Shown here in pieces: positions 7,524 to 15,782 of a stretch of 21,267 nucleotides of DNA. The DNA comes from Thiotrichaceae bacterium (lineage in GTDB: Bacteria > Pseudomonadota > Gammaproteobacteria > Thiotrichales > Thiotrichaceae). Location: NCBI GenBank assembly GCA_015494435.1, contig WGBH01000421.1, positions 1 to 21,267 on the forward strand, in the 5' to 3' direction. Each line of letters starts with the position of its first letter. Position 1 is the stretch's first letter. The notes beneath the pieces are model-generated. The model saw only the letters and a program-made list of their open reading frames with translations, was not told the origin of the DNA and did not search any database. The position numbers and the translations under genes are program-made.

Positions 7524-8765
7524 TTAGTCTAGTGTATGCGATACAAGCCCATCGGCTAATTTAGGTTCAAACCAAGTGGATTTGGGGGGCATGACTTTAT
7601 TGGCATCTGCAACTGACATAAGGTCTTCCATGCTGGTTGGAAATAAAGCAAATGCAATTGTCATTTCACCGCTGTCAACACGTTTTTCGAGTTCTTCTAA
7701 ACCGCGTATTCCACCGACAAAATCAATGCGTGTATCGGTTCTTTGGTCTTCAATACCTAACAAGGGTTGAATCAAATGATCTGCTAGCAAACTGATATCT
7801 AAGCGAGCGACGGGGTCATTTTGTGGGATTAAGTCTTGCTGTAATTGTAATTTATACCATTTTCCACCGAGGTACATGCCATATTCTGCTGCTTGGGATG
7901 GTTTATAGGCTTTATCATGGGGTTCTATGGTGAATTTTACCGCAATTTTTTGCAGTAATTCTGTTTCACTTAAACCGTTTAAATCGCTAATGACGCGGTT
8001 ATAATCAAAAATTTTCATTTGATGATGGGGGAAGATGACGGATAAAAAGTGATTATAAGATTCTTCTCCTGTGTGCTTTGCATTCGCTGCTTTGCGTGTT
8101 GCACAAATACGAGAGGCAGAGGCAGAGCGGTGATGTCCATCGGCTATATAAAGTGCGTTCATAGCGTCAAAGGTATCGGTTAATGTTTGAATCATTGTCT
8201 TATCTGAAATCACCCACAGCGTATGCTCAACGCCATCATCGGCGGTGGTTTGCAGTTGTGGCTCGCCTTGGCTTGCTGCTAATAATATTTCATCAACAAG
8301 AGGTGTATCAGGATAGGCTAATAATACGGGGCCTGTTTGGGCATTGACCGCATTAATCTGGCGTACACGATCATCTTCTTTTGCTGGGCGGGTAAATTCA
8401 TGTTTACGGATACGGTTGGTATCATAATCAGCCACTGATGCAATGGCGACTAAACCAATTTGCTCATGTCCATCCATAATAAGACGGTATGCATAGTAAT
8501 TAGCACTTTCATCTTTTACTAATATGCCTTCCTTTATCATTTTTTCTAAGTTTTCACTGGCTTTAGCATAGACCGAGGCATCATAGGGATCTGTGCCTTC
8601 TGGTAGGTCAATTTCTGGACGTGAAATATGTAAAAAACTCCAAGGACGACCCTCGGCGCGCTCAATCGCTTCTTGCGTATTAAGAACATCATAAGGAGGG
8701 GCAACAACATCAGCACCACGACCCGCAGCAGGACGTAGACCATGAAAAGGGCGAATGAGATTCAT
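7524..8765 (-). CDS. DUF1015 family protein of unknown function
   Basis: A 413-residue soluble protein that begins MNLIRPFHGLRP and continues VAPPYDVL, the typical opening of the DUF1015 family. A conserved block KHEFTRPAKEDDR lies at 121-133 and the motif ADGHHRSASA at 208-217 (Asp209, His211, His212, Arg213). The DGHHR motif recalls the DG-H-R active-site motif of ParB/Srx-fold enzymes, including archaeal free-serine kinases; kinship is inference. The family often sits near serine-pathway genes such as serC and serA; here the convergent neighbour is serS. The start at 8765 is chosen because the family N-terminus begins there and because a good promoter (8797-8825) covers the upstream extension that a TTG at 8825 would give. 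It lies 82 bases after icd on the same strand. Confidence 0.85.
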   Translation of the reverse strand: MNLIRPFHGLRPAAGRGADVVAPPYDVLNTQEAIERAEGRPWSFLHISRPEIDLPEGTDPYDASVYAKASENLEKMIKEGILVKDESANYYAYRLIMDGHEQIGLVAIASVADYDTNRIRKHEFTRPAKEDDRVRQINAVNAQTGPVLLAYPDTPLVDEILLAASQGEPQLQTTADDGVEHTLWVISDKTMIQTLTDTFDAMNALYIADGHHRSASASRICATRKAANAKHTGEESYNHFLSVIFPHHQMKIFDYNRVISDLNGLSETELLQKIAVKFTIEPHDKAYKPSQAAEYGMYLGGKWYKLQLQQDLIPQNDPVARLDISLLADHLIQPLLGIEDQRTDTRIDFVGGIRGLEELEKRVDSGEMTIAFALFPTSMEDLMSVADANKVMPPKSTWFEPKLADGLVSHTLD

Positions 8766-8796
8766 AACGGTATTCCAGTGAATTAGGGGGAGTGCG

Positions 8797-8825
8797 ATTA
8801 TCCTAATCTTAATTAAAAATAGCAA
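8797..8825 (-). promoter_or_regulatory. Candidate promoter of the DUF1015 gene
   Basis: On the - strand TTGCTA (8825-8820) and GATAAT (8802-8797) are 17 bases apart, a good sigma-70 arrangement. It gives the DUF1015 gene its own promoter inside the icd-DUF1015 gap and supports the start at 8765. Confidence 0.5.
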
Positions 8826-8857
8826 GGCTAAGGAGTGTGCTTAAAAATCATAGCCTT
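8818..8857 (-). terminator. Weak candidate terminator of icd
   Basis: On the - strand aaggcta (8857-8851) and tagcctt (8830-8824) pair over 7 bases with a 20-base loop, followed by gctattttt. The large loop and overlap with the icd stop codon make it a weak call. Confidence 0.3.
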
Positions 8858-11076
8858 TCATACAATTCTGCTAATGCTTGATTAAAGGTGCTACTAGGTC
8901 GCATTGCTTTTTCCATTTTTTCAATATCGGGATGATAATATCCGCCAAGATCGATTTCCTGCCCCTGTACTGCATTTAATTCATCAATGATTTTTTCTTT
9001 ATTTTCTATTAATTGTTGCGCAAGTGGCTTAAATAGGCGTTTAAAATCGGCATCCAGACTTTGTTCTGCTAATGCCTCTGCCCAGTACATTGCTAAATAA
9101 AAGCTACTACCACGATTATCTAGTTCATTCACTACGCGCGAGGGAGAGTTATTATTTTTAAGATAGTTTGTGGTGGCTTCGCCGAGTGTGTCGGCTAATA
9201 GTTGTGCCTTTTTATTATCTGTTTTACTGGCTAAATCTTCAAGTGATACACCTAATGCTAAGTATTCACCTAATGAATCCCAACGCAGATGATTTTCAGC
9301 GATAAATTGCTGAACGTGCTTGGGGGCTGAGCCGCCTGCGCCTGTTTCAAATAATCCGCCACCTGCGAGTAATGGCACAATAGAAAGCATTTTCGCACTG
9401 GTCCCTAGCTCTAAAATAGGAAATAAATCGGTGAGATAGTCGCGTAGTATATTGCCTGTGACAGAAATCGTATCTTTGCCTGCTTTGATTCGCTCTAATG
9501 TGTATTGGGTTGCTTCAATCGGAGACATAATCTGAATATCTAAGCCATCCGTATTATGATTAGATAAATATTGATTGACTTTTTTTATCAATATTTGGTC
9601 ATGTGCCCGCTTTGAATCTAACCAAAAAATAGCAGGGTTGCCTGTTGTACGGGCACGTTTTACCGCCAGTGCTACCCAATTTTGAATTGGAATATCTTTG
9701 GTCTGACACATTCTCCACAGATCACCCGCTTCAACCTGATGCGACATTAAGGTATTGCCCAAACTATCTATGACTTCAATTTGTCCCTTTGCTGTCATCT
9801 CAAAGGTTTTATCATGCGAGCCATATTCTTCTGCTTTTTGTGCCATAAGACCTACATTGGAAACATTACCCATTGTTGTGACGTCAAATGCCCCATGTTG
9901 CTTGCAAAATTCAATGGTAGTTTGATAAACCCCTGCATAATTACGGTCTGGAATCATTGCCTTGGTATCTTTCAATTTACCATCTGGCCCCCACATCATG
10001 CCAGATGAGCGTATCATTGCGGGCATTGATGCATCGACAATTACATCACTGGAAACATGCAAATTGGTAATGCCATTGTCTGAATCCACCATTGCCAACG
10101 CAGGACGCTTTGTATAAACGGCAGCAATATCCGCTTCAATTTCTGCTTTTAATTCAGGGGGTAATTTGCTTATTTTTTTGTAAACATCTCCTAAACCAAG
10201 ATTAGGATGAATGCCTAATTCTGCAAAGACGGCCTTATTTTTATCAAAGAGATCCTTAAAATACACACTCACGACATGACCAAAAATAATAGGATCAGAA
10301 ATCTTCATCATAGTCGCTTTAAGGTGCAAGGATAATAAAACATCCTCTTCTTTGGCAGCTTGCATTGCCTGTTCACAATAAATGCGCAATGCTTTTATGC
10401 TCATTAAAGAAGAGTCAATCACTTCACCTGCTAATAAAGGGGTGGATGCTTTTAATACACTGATATTACCTTTTGTATCAGTAAACTGGACTTTTACATC
10501 ATCCGTTTCAGTGACGACCACTGACTGTTCGCTTGAATGAAAATCCCCTTCACTCATACTGGCAACGTGTGATTTTGAGTCTGCACTCCATTTTCCCATA
10601 CGGTGTGGATTCGCTTGTGCATACGCTTTTACCGCAGGTGCAACACGACGATCTGCATTACCCTCACGCAATACAGGATTCACAGCACTGCCTAATACTT
10701 TGGCATAGCGGGCTTGTATTTCTTGTTCTGCTTCTGTTTCAGTTTGCTCAGGATAGTTAGGAATATCATAACCCTGTGCTTGCAATTCGCTAATTGCTGC
10801 CTTTAATTGGGGAATAGAAGCACTAATATTAGGCAATTTAATAATATTCGCCTCTGGCATTTTAACCAGTCCACTTAATGTCGCCAATGCATCTTCTATG
10901 CGTTGATCATCTCGTAGATAATCAGAAAAATTCGCAATAATACGGCCTGCTAACGAAATATCTTTAGTTTCAATCTCAATCCTAGCGGCTTTTGTAAATG
11001 CCTCCACAATAGGTAAAAAGGAATAAGTCGCTAAAGCAGGCGCCTCATCTGTTTTGGTATAGATTATTTTTGACAT
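8848..11076 (-). CDS. icd: Monomeric NADP-dependent isocitrate dehydrogenase
   Basis: Converts isocitrate and NADP+ to 2-oxoglutarate, CO2 and NADPH in the TCA cycle. At 742 residues it is the large single-chain type known from Azotobacter vinelandii and Corynebacterium, not the roughly 416-residue dimeric E. coli enzyme. The substrate-binding segment GSAVNPVLREGNADRR (129-144) and the following HRMGKWSADSKSHVASM are hallmarks of this type, as are SSGMMWGPDGKLKDTKAMIPDRNYAGVYQ and the C-terminal GAGGSAPKHVQQF. The gene is complete and ends LAELYERL. It is transcribed away from glyQ out of a 161-base shared region with its own -10 element. A dimeric icd may exist elsewhere in the genome; the window cannot tell. 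Confidence 0.96.
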   Translation of the reverse strand: MSKIIYTKTDEAPALATYSFLPIVEAFTKAARIEIETKDISLAGRIIANFSDYLRDDQRIEDALATLSGLVKMPEANIIKLPNISASIPQLKAAISELQAQGYDIPNYPEQTETEAEQEIQARYAKVLGSAVNPVLREGNADRRVAPAVKAYAQANPHRMGKWSADSKSHVASMSEGDFHSSEQSVVVTETDDVKVQFTDTKGNISVLKASTPLLAGEVIDSSLMSIKALRIYCEQAMQAAKEEDVLLSLHLKATMMKISDPIIFGHVVSVYFKDLFDKNKAVFAELGIHPNLGLGDVYKKISKLPPELKAEIEADIAAVYTKRPALAMVDSDNGITNLHVSSDVIVDASMPAMIRSSGMMWGPDGKLKDTKAMIPDRNYAGVYQTTIEFCKQHGAFDVTTMGNVSNVGLMAQKAEEYGSHDKTFEMTAKGQIEVIDSLGNTLMSHQVEAGDLWRMCQTKDIPIQNWVALAVKRARTTGNPAIFWLDSKRAHDQILIKKVNQYLSNHNTDGLDIQIMSPIEATQYTLERIKAGKDTISVTGNILRDYLTDLFPILELGTSAKMLSIVPLLAGGGLFETGAGGSAPKHVQQFIAENHLRWDSLGEYLALGVSLEDLASKTDNKKAQLLADTLGEATTNYLKNNNSPSRVVNELDNRGSSFYLAMYWAEALAEQSLDADFKRLFKPLAQQLIENKEKIIDELNAVQGQEIDLGGYYHPDIEKMEKAMRPSSTFNQALAELYERL

Positions 11077-11114
11077 TGTTTATATTTTCTCATAGCAGAT
11101 TCATTGGGGGCGTT

Positions 11115-11120
11115 ATTATA
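11115..11120 (-). promoter_or_regulatory. Candidate -10 element of icd
   Basis: The - strand carries TATAAT at 11120-11115, 39 bases before the icd start and followed by aacgccccc. The -35 region is poor (tgaaag or gaaagt at 16-17 base spacing), so an activator may be needed; this is inference. Confidence 0.45.
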
Positions 11121-11194
11121 CGAGTGTTGCTGACCAACTTTCATTAAATTTAGACCTTTACTTTATTTATTTCAGCCTCTTTTAAAAAATATCG

Positions 11195-11207
11195 TATAAT
11201 TGCCGCC
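11195..11207 (+). promoter_or_regulatory. Candidate glyQS promoter: -10 with GC-rich discriminator
   Basis: TATAAT (11195-11200) is followed by tgccgcc, a GC-rich discriminator. The -35 is weak (ttcagc at 11171-11176, 18-base spacer). The layout is similar to that in front of mnmG and would fit growth-rate or stringent control of a synthetase operon. The leader of about 30 bases has no clear Shine-Dalgarno. Confidence 0.5.
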
Positions 11208-11237
11208 TTCTTTAATTAATAAAAAAAGCGTTTAAAT

Positions 11238-12170
11238 ATGTCACAATACAATGTTTCAACCTTTCAAGGTCTAATTTTTGCTTTGCAGGATTACTGGTCG
11301 CAACAAGGTTGTGCCGTTTTGCAACCTTATGATATGCCGATGGGAGCAGGAACGGATAACCCTGCAACCTTTTTGCAAGCAATTGGCCCTGAGCCGTGGA
11401 ATGTTGCCTTTGTGCAACCCTCTCGTCGTCCAACAGATGGACGTTATGGTGATAACCCTAATCGTCTGCAACGCTTTCATCAATTTCAAGTCGTGTTGAA
11501 ACCATCACCCTTGGATATTCAAGAGGTATACTTGGGTTCTTTAAAAGCGATTGGTTTTGATCCATTGGAGCATGATATTCGTTTTGTAGAAGATAACTGG
11601 GAATCACCTACGCTTGGTGCATGGGGGTTAGGTTGGGAGGTCTGGCTCAATGGCATGGAAGTGACGCAGTTTACCTATTTTCAGCAAATTGGTGGATTAG
11701 ATTGTAAACCAGTTACCGGTGAGATCGCTTATGGTTTAGAACGTATTGCCATGTATTTACAAAATGCAGTATCAGTTTACGATCTGGTCTGGTCGGAGGG
11801 GGTGAATGGTCAATTGACCTATGGTGATATTTATCATCGCAATGAGGTCGAACAATCCGCCTATAATTTTGATAAAGCCAATGTTAAAGCGCTTTTGCAT
11901 CATTTTGATGCGGCAGAAAAAGAAAGCCAAGCATTAATTGAAACCAATCTACCATTACCTGCTTATGAGCAAATGCTACAAGCCTCTCATGCATTTAATT
12001 TACTCGATGCACGTCATGCTATTTCAGTGACTGAACGACAGCGTTATATATTACGAGTGCGAGCCTTATCACGCGCCATTGCAAAGGCTTATTATGATTC
12101 ACGCGAAGCACTGGGATTTCCGATGCTAAATAATAATTCAACAACAGTGGCGAAGGAGACATTATCATGA
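11238..12170 (+). CDS. glyQ: Glycyl-tRNA synthetase alpha subunit
   Basis: Catalytic subunit of the bacterial alpha2-beta2 glycyl-tRNA synthetase, which makes glycyl adenylate and charges tRNA(Gly). The 310-residue product aligns end to end with E. coli GlyQ (303 residues), starting MSQYNVSTFQGLIFALQDYW. Class II motifs include VQPSRRPTDGRYGDNPNRLQ, the DIRFVEDNWESPTLGAWGLG block, and CKPVTGEIAYGLERIAMY near the end of the catalytic fold. The C-terminus carries NLLDARHAISVTERQRYILR, a segment that contacts the beta subunit. The stop overlaps the glyS start in an ATGA arrangement, so translation of the two subunits is coupled. Confidence 0.97.
   Translation: MSQYNVSTFQGLIFALQDYWSQQGCAVLQPYDMPMGAGTDNPATFLQAIGPEPWNVAFVQPSRRPTDGRYGDNPNRLQRFHQFQVVLKPSPLDIQEVYLGSLKAIGFDPLEHDIRFVEDNWESPTLGAWGLGWEVWLNGMEVTQFTYFQQIGGLDCKPVTGEIAYGLERIAMYLQNAVSVYDLVWSEGVNGQLTYGDIYHRNEVEQSAYNFDKANVKALLHHFDAAEKESQALIETNLPLPAYEQMLQASHAFNLLDARHAISVTERQRYILRVRALSRAIAKAYYDSREALGFPMLNNNSTTVAKETLS
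12153..12159 (+). promoter_or_regulatory. Strong internal ribosome binding site of glyS
   Basis: aaggaga lies within the end of glyQ, 7 bases before the glyS ATG at 12167. It is much stronger than anything in front of glyQ and may help balance subunit synthesis. Confidence 0.75.
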
Positions 12171-14251
12171 TCAATACAAATGACTTATTAATTGAAATTG
12201 GCACTGAAGAGCTTCCTCCTAACGCATTGCTTTCCCTATCCAATGCCTTTAGTGAGTCGGTGGCAATTGGCTTTAAAAAAGCGGCTGTGCAAGCACAGGA
12301 AGTGCTCTCCTATGCCACCCCCCGTCGTTTAGCGGTTCTCTTAAAAGGTCTACCAGAGAGGCAACAAGACCAACTCGTTGAACGCCGAGGGCCAGCGGTT
12401 GCGGTTGCTTTTGATACTGATGGCAATCCTAGTAAAGCGGCTCAGGGTTTTGCCCGATCCTGTGGTGTTGAGGTTAATGCGCTAGATAAAATGCAGACAG
12501 ACAAAGGGGAATGGTTAGTCTTTAAAAAGGAAGTAGCAGGGCAATCAGTGGTTGAATTAGTTGCTGATATTGTGAATCAATCCTTAGCCTCTTTGCCGAT
12601 TCCAAAACGGATGCGTTGGGGATCAAGTGAGACTGAATTTGTACGTCCTGTGCATTGGGTTGTTATGCTTTTTGGCGATCAAGTCATTGCTGAAAAAATA
12701 ATAAATCTCACTGCTAGCAATCAAACTTTTGGGCATCGCTTTCATGCACCACAAGCCATTACATTAGAAAATGCCACTGATTATGCCGATGTTTTGCAGC
12801 AAAAGGGTTATGTCATTGCTGATTTTTCTAAACGTCGTGATGTCGTACGCCAACAAGCAGAATCTGTCGCTCAAGCATTGGGGGCTATGGCAAAAATAGA
12901 GAGTAGCCTACTTGATGAAGTCACCGCCTTGATTGAATGGCCGATTGCTGTCTCAGGTAATTTTGATAAAAAGTTTCTTGATATACCGCAGGAATGCTTG
13001 ATTTCTAGTATGCAAGATCATCAAAAATATTTTCCTGTTGTGAACGAAAACGGTGAATTGTTACCCCATTTTATTACCATTGCCAATATTGATAGTAGCA
13101 ACCCTGCTGTGGTACGCGAAGGCAATGAACGTGTCATTAATCCACGCTTTAGTGACGCGGCTTTTTTCTGGGAACAGGACAGTAAAGTCACCTTAGCCTC
13201 ACATCGTGAAGCGACTAAAAAAATCACCTTCCAGAAAAAACTCGGTACTTTATTTGAAAAAACAGAACGAGTTGCTGTTTTAAGTGAGTCTATTGCCCAA
13301 CAAATTGATGCCAATACTCAAGATGCTTACCGCGCTGCAATTTTAAGTAAATGCGATTTAATGAGCGATATGGTGGGCGAATTTGCTGAATTACAAGGTG
13401 TTATGGGCCGCTATTACGCACAAAAAGACGGTGAAACCCAAGCGGTTGCGGATGCCATGCAACAGCAATATCAACCAAGATTTGCTGATGATGTGATTCC
13501 TGCAAGTACCACAGGAAAAATCCTTTCCATTGCTGATCGTCTCGATACTTTATTAGGTATTTTTGCCATTGGTATGAAACCCACGGGTAGTAAAGACCCT
13601 TATGCACTGCGCCGTTCTGCCATTGGTGTATTGCGTATTTTAATCGAGGGTGAATTATCATTGGATTTAAAGCGGTTATTAGAAACCGCTTCGCTCCAAT
13701 TTAAAGACGATATTAAAGCTTCCGAGGCGGTTAATGAAACCTTCACCTTTATTATGGAACGTTTACGCGCGTATTATAAAGACCAAGGAATTGCGGTCGG
13801 TATTATTGATGCGATTGCTAAGGTTAATCCACAACGTCCACTAGACTTTGATCAGCGCGTTAAAGCCATTAGCGAATTTCTTAAACTAGATGCCGCTGAA
13901 CCCCTTGCCTCTGCTAATAAACGCATTGGTAATATTCTTAAAAAAGTGAATGACAATATTCCAACAAGCGTTGATCCTCAGTTATTAATAGAAGCCGAAG
14001 AAAAGAGATTGCATCAAACCATTATGACGCAAACTGAAACCGTCATTCCTTTATTTCATGATGCAAAATACACCGAAGCACTTCGTTCACTGGCAGCCTT
14101 GCGTGATGATATTGATAACTTTTTTGATAACGTCATGGTGATGACAGATGATGAAGCATTGAAAAATAATCGCCTTGCTTTATTGCAACAAATGCGTGCT
14201 TTATTTTTGCATGTTGCTGATTTATCTCATCTTCAACAAATTGAAACTTGA
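12167..14251 (+). CDS. glyS: Glycyl-tRNA synthetase beta subunit
   Basis: The tRNA-binding partner of GlyQ. The 694-residue product (689 in E. coli) starts with DLLIEIGTEELPPNAL and has the TPRRLAVLL motif near residue 50, the PKRMRWGSSETEFVRPVHW segment around 144-162, and ISSMQDHQKYFPV near 280. An HD-like domain follows (SKCDLMSDMVGEFAELQG near 395, then GKILSIADRLDTLLGIF near 447). The C-terminal DALR-type anticodon-binding region ends with FFDNVMVMTDDEALKNNRLALL. It overlaps glyQ by 4 bases and is followed 13 bases after the stop by a strong hairpin. Confidence 0.97.
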   Translation: MINTNDLLIEIGTEELPPNALLSLSNAFSESVAIGFKKAAVQAQEVLSYATPRRLAVLLKGLPERQQDQLVERRGPAVAVAFDTDGNPSKAAQGFARSCGVEVNALDKMQTDKGEWLVFKKEVAGQSVVELVADIVNQSLASLPIPKRMRWGSSETEFVRPVHWVVMLFGDQVIAEKIINLTASNQTFGHRFHAPQAITLENATDYADVLQQKGYVIADFSKRRDVVRQQAESVAQALGAMAKIESSLLDEVTALIEWPIAVSGNFDKKFLDIPQECLISSMQDHQKYFPVVNENGELLPHFITIANIDSSNPAVVREGNERVINPRFSDAAFFWEQDSKVTLASHREATKKITFQKKLGTLFEKTERVAVLSESIAQQIDANTQDAYRAAILSKCDLMSDMVGEFAELQGVMGRYYAQKDGETQAVADAMQQQYQPRFADDVIPASTTGKILSIADRLDTLLGIFAIGMKPTGSKDPYALRRSAIGVLRILIEGELSLDLKRLLETASLQFKDDIKASEAVNETFTFIMERLRAYYKDQGIAVGIIDAIAKVNPQRPLDFDQRVKAISEFLKLDAAEPLASANKRIGNILKKVNDNIPTSVDPQLLIEAEEKRLHQTIMTQTETVIPLFHDAKYTEALRSLAALRDDIDNFFDNVMVMTDDEALKNNRLALLQQMRALFLHVADLSHLQQIET

Positions 14252-14264
14252 GGAAATTTCAAGG

Positions 14265-14299
14265 AAATAAACGCCCTAAAATGCGTTTATTTTCATTTT
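14265..14299. terminator. Probable bidirectional terminator between glyS and the psiE-like gene
   Basis: aaataaacgc (14265-14274) and gcgtttattt (14283-14292) form a perfect 10-base-pair stem with an 8-base loop. Because the outer arms are A/T runs, each strand ends in T-rich sequence (ttttcatttt on the + strand). It sits between the convergent ends of glyQS and the long - strand cluster and can serve both. Confidence 0.7.
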
Positions 14300-14327
14300 G
14301 GCGAGTGTATTGATCATTCAGTGACTG

Positions 14328-14744
14328 TTATTTATGTAGGGTATCTTCACTGCCATCACCAAATTTTACTTCACTAAAGCGAAGAATTAATACTGCAATT
14401 GCTAAAATAACAATGGAAAACACAACCATAATGGCACGTTCGCTATCCATTGTTTTAAGGTCAACAGCGAGGTAGCGAGTGAGAGCTGTAATTGAAATAA
14501 AGAGCAAAAAAATGACGGGTAATTTTTTGGTTTTAAAGAAGATCCCTACCATTGCACCTAATTCGAGATAAATAAAGAGCAATAAAATATCATCTAAGTT
14601 AGCAAACGGTTTAGCCATAATGAGCATGTATTCATGTACCGCCGTCCATGTCACTGTTCCACCTATTATAAAAAGCCCCACTAGGTGAAATATTTCAACC
14701 GCTTGATTCCCTATTTTTTCGACATAGTAACTTATTTTTTTCAT
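14328..14744 (-). CDS. PsiE-like four-helix membrane protein
   Basis: A 138-residue inner-membrane protein with four hydrophobic stretches (about 15-38, 53-72, 77-92 and 104-122). The segment LDDILLLFIYLELGAMVGIFF, followed by TALTRYLAVD, is characteristic of the PsiE (phosphate-starvation-inducible E) family, whose biochemical role is not known. A good ribosome-binding site, aaggggaag, lies 5 bases upstream. The gene follows lipB on the same strand after 83 bases, in the place where lipA is found in E. coli. I saw no Pho box in that gap, so phosphate control is not supported here; a weak TTAACC-16-TATATT pair just after the lipB stop could be its promoter. Confidence 0.75.
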   Translation of the reverse strand: MKKISYYVEKIGNQAVEIFHLVGLFIIGGTVTWTAVHEYMLIMAKPFANLDDILLLFIYLELGAMVGIFFKTKKLPVIFLLFISITALTRYLAVDLKTMDSERAIMVVFSIVILAIAVLILRFSEVKFGDGSEDTLHK

Positions 14745-14827
14745 GTTCTTCCCCTTTGTAGAATAAATATATGATTCAAAGCTATGTTGCCATAGAAAAT
14801 ATAAGATAAACAGTAAATAGGTTAATT

Positions 14828-15451
14828 TTATACCAATAAATATTGAGTTAGCTCATGCGCTATTTGTGTCATTGATTTTTCAATTCCTAGATCTTTACAC
14901 TGAGTGACTTTTAGTCCTTTATAACCACAGGGATTAATACGTTTAAACGGTTCCAAATCCATATCGATATTAAGACTTAAGCCGTGGCTAGTGCAACCTT
15001 TAGAGATTCGCAAACCCAGAGCAGCGATTTTTTGATGATTAACATAAACTCCGGGGGCTTTAGGGTCATTAGTCGCGTTAATATCATAAGCGGCTAAAAA
15101 ATTAATAATAGCATTTTCTATATGGGTAACGAATTGACGTACTCCCATTTTACGACGCTTTAAATCAATTAATAGGTAGATAACTAACTGTCCAGGTCCG
15201 TGATAAGTGACTTGACCGCCACGATCAATGGGGATAATGGGAATATTACCTGCATCAAGGATATGCTTTCGCTTACCATTTCGACCCAGTGTAAAAACAG
15301 GGAGATGTTCGACAATCCATACTTCATCCCGTGTATCTTTATCACGTTGTTGGGTGAAGTCTTGCATGGCTTGCCAGATGGGAGGGTAGTCTTGGAGTCC
15401 TAATTGTTTTATTTTTATATTGTTTAGACTCACTGTTTTAACGCCTATCAA
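14828..15451 (-). CDS. lipB: Octanoyl-[ACP]:protein N-octanoyltransferase
   Basis: LipB moves octanoate from acyl carrier protein to the lipoyl-domain lysine of pyruvate and 2-oxoglutarate dehydrogenases and the glycine cleavage H protein, the first step of lipoate synthesis. Motifs are complete: RGGQVTYHGPGQ (77-88), the catalytic Lys141 in KIAALGLRI, HGLSLN (156-161), and the acyl-accepting Cys175 in RINPCGY. The start codon is not ATG. TTG at 15451 has AGGA 8 bases upstream; a GTG at 15433 (residue 7) would give an N-terminus whose length matches E. coli LipB exactly but lacks a well-placed ribosome-binding site. I report the TTG start with moderate confidence. It follows ybeD after 17 bases. 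LipA, the usual next gene, is absent from the window. Confidence 0.95.
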   Translation of the reverse strand: MIGVKTVSLNNIKIKQLGLQDYPPIWQAMQDFTQQRDKDTRDEVWIVEHLPVFTLGRNGKRKHILDAGNIPIIPIDRGGQVTYHGPGQLVIYLLIDLKRRKMGVRQFVTHIENAIINFLAAYDINATNDPKAPGVYVNHQKIAALGLRISKGCTSHGLSLNIDMDLEPFKRINPCGYKGLKVTQCKDLGIEKSMTQIAHELTQYLLV

Positions 15452-15459
15452 TTATAAGT

Positions 15460-15463
15460 TCCT
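15460..15463 (-). promoter_or_regulatory. Ribosome binding site favouring the TTG start of lipB
   Basis: The - strand reads AGGA at 15463-15460, 8 bases before TTG at 15451. The competing GTG at 15433 has only AGG about 12 bases upstream. Confidence 0.5.
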
Positions 15464-15468
15464 AAGCC

Positions 15469-15756
15469 TCATAAAGCCCAAAGGACTAATTCACAATCTG
15501 TTAACTCTCGGTAAAGCGCATCTAACTGAGGCTTGTTTTTGGCGTGTATATTCAATGTTAAACTGGTGTATTTACCTGTTTTACTATCACGTTGCTTTAT
15601 TTCATCGGGATTAAAGTGTGGGTCATGCTTTGTAGCAATTGCTAAGATATATCGATGAAATTCAGGAATGGCTGACCCCATAACTTTGATGGGAAAGTTA
15701 CAGGGAAATTCAATTAAGGATTCTTCTTTAGAAATTTCTGGTATGGTTTGTTTCAT
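15469..15756 (-). CDS. ybeD: DUF493 family protein YbeD
   Basis: A 95-residue protein (87 in E. coli) of the DUF493/YbeD family, an ACT-like fold of uncertain role. The family pattern is visible: LIEFPCNFPIKVMGSAIPEF near the N-terminus, then KYTSLTLNIHAKNKPQLDALYREL, and a hydrophobic ending VLWAL. It lies between dacA (26-base gap) and lipB (17-base gap) as in E. coli, and a link with lipoate metabolism has been suggested only from this conserved position. The ribosome-binding site is weak (aagg about 13 bases upstream). Confidence 0.93.
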   Translation of the reverse strand: MKQTIPEISKEESLIEFPCNFPIKVMGSAIPEFHRYILAIATKHDPHFNPDEIKQRDSKTGKYTSLTLNIHAKNKPQLDALYRELTDCELVLWAL

Positions 15757-15782
15757 GACATCAAAAAGCCTTAGGCATTTCC

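Noticed and set aside
8766..8825. Twenty extra N-terminal residues for the DUF1015 protein from a TTG
   Set aside because: The stretch is covered by a good promoter, and the family starts at 8765.
13021..13661. Antisense frames of 86-97 codons within glyS
   Set aside because: They are shadows of a strongly conserved gene and have no ribosome-binding site or recognisable product.
14745..14827. Pho box in front of the psiE-like gene
   Set aside because: No paired 7-base repeats like CTGTCAT with 4-base spacing were seen.
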